Below, piece after piece: positions 12,654 to 13,131 of a DNA stretch of 13,131 nt. Under the pieces are notes generated by a model, which was given only the letters and a program-made list of their open reading frames with translations, was not told the DNA's origin and did no database searches. Position 1 is the first letter of the stretch, and each line of letters begins with the position of its first letter. This DNA comes from Actinomycetes bacterium (lineage in GTDB: Bacteria > Actinomycetota > Thermoleophilia > Solirubrobacterales > 70-9), in contig JAEYSQ010000010.1 of NCBI GenBank assembly GCA_023434465.1, positions 1-13,131 of the forward strand, given 5' to 3'. The translations under genes were made by a program, and so were the position numbers.

Positions 12654-13131
12654 GCTCGTTCGTGACCAGCCCCCCGGCCGGAAAGACCGGCCAGTTGGAC
12701 CAGTTAAAGGTTCACGAGCTCGATTTCGCCCGTACCGGGGTGATCTGGCTCGAGCAGCGGGCGTTCCCGATCGAGCCGACCGGAACCGGCAAGGCGGTGG
12801 CCCGTCTCAGAGGAGACCGCCTGTCGGTCGGGGGCGGCAGCAGAGCCCAGGTGCTGGCGGCGATCGACCGCTGGTACCGGCGTGAGGCCCGCAGCCGGAT
12901 CGAGCCGCTGGTCACGATCGAGGGCGAGCGGCTGGGTCTCGAGGCGAAGAAGATCCGGATCGGCAACCAGCGAACCCGCTGGGGTTCCTGCTCGACCACC
13001 GGCACCCTTTCCTTCAACTGGCGCCTCGTTCTCGGCCGGCCCGAGGCTCTCCACTACGTGGTTGTCCACGAACTGATGCACCTCCGCCACCACAATCATT
13101 CCCGCAATTTCTGGAACGACCTCGCCCTGGC
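12650..13131 (+). CDS. YgjP-like (DUF45/M48-type) zinc metallopeptidase, 3' end outside the window
   Basis: The visible 160 residues form the front of a YgjP/DUF45 metal-dependent protein. An N-terminal beta-rich part (about 20-62) is followed by a helical stretch (AAIDRWYRREARSRI) and then by the family core: RIGNQRTRWGSCS (103-115), GTLSFNWRLVL (118-128) and the zinc motif HELMH (140-144), with a likely third ligand His150 in HNHSRNFW. The family is named from sequence and structure; its substrate is not established, though some members lie near restriction systems. The start is GTG 12650, overlapping the birA stop in GTGA; a second GTG four codons later is possible. The frame is still open at the window end, so only a short C-terminal part is missing. 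Confidence 0.88.
   Translation, partial: MSSFVTSPPAGKTGQLDQLKVHELDFARTGVIWLEQRAFPIEPTGTGKAVARLRGDRLSVGGGSRAQVLAAIDRWYRREARSRIEPLVTIEGERLGLEAKKIRIGNQRTRWGSCSTTGTLSFNWRLVLGRPEALHYVVVHELMHLRHHNHSRNFWNDLAL

Overview
The window is GC-rich bacterial DNA that suggests an actinobacterium, perhaps of the Thermoleophilia/Solirubrobacterales kind. That placement is inferred from base composition, from frequent GTG/TTG starts, and from a coproporphyrin-dependent heme pathway whose actinobacterial-type HemQ keeps the spacing of its heme residues. No rRNA or other phylogenetic marker is present.

Layout. (1) Positions 1-579, plus strand: the last residues of an unidentified protein, then a small membrane-anchored hypothetical protein. 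(2) Positions 584-1245, minus strand: a VapBC-type toxin-antitoxin pair (PIN-domain toxin, Phd/YefM-type antitoxin) in visibly less GC-rich DNA, ending 4 bp from the hypothetical gene. (3) Positions 1246-1410: the divergent intergenic region, with weak inverted repeats. (4) Position 1411 to the window end, plus strand: one gene train with no gap over 23 bp, in the order ccmA-ccmB-ccmC-ccmD-hemA-hemC-cobA/hemD fusion-hemE-hemH(cpfC)-hemY(cgoX)-hemQ(chdC)-SAM hydrolase-birA-YgjP-like metallopeptidase (cut by the window end). Nearly every stop codon overlaps the next start (ATGA, TGATG, TTGA, GTGA, CTGA), so translational coupling is likely.

How the genes work together. HemA makes glutamate-1-semialdehyde. 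HemC polymerises porphobilinogen to hydroxymethylbilane. The HemD half of the fusion closes it to uroporphyrinogen III, and the CobA half can divert that product to precorrin-2 (siroheme/B12). HemE makes coproporphyrinogen III. CgoX oxidises it, CpfC inserts iron, and HemQ decarboxylates coproheme to heme b. CcmABCD are membrane heme-handling components of System I cytochrome c maturation, so heme synthesis and heme delivery to c-type cytochromes appear to be expressed together. hemB, hemL and ccmE/F/G/H are not in the window.

Most notable points: a CgoX of only 341 residues that lacks about 110 residues of the usual central helical domain; a hemC that appears to start at CTG behind a good Shine-Dalgarno sequence and has a remodelled active-site loop; and the continuous overlap architecture. 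I do not see a wholly new system. The best candidate for something undescribed is the shortened CgoX acting with CpfC and HemQ.
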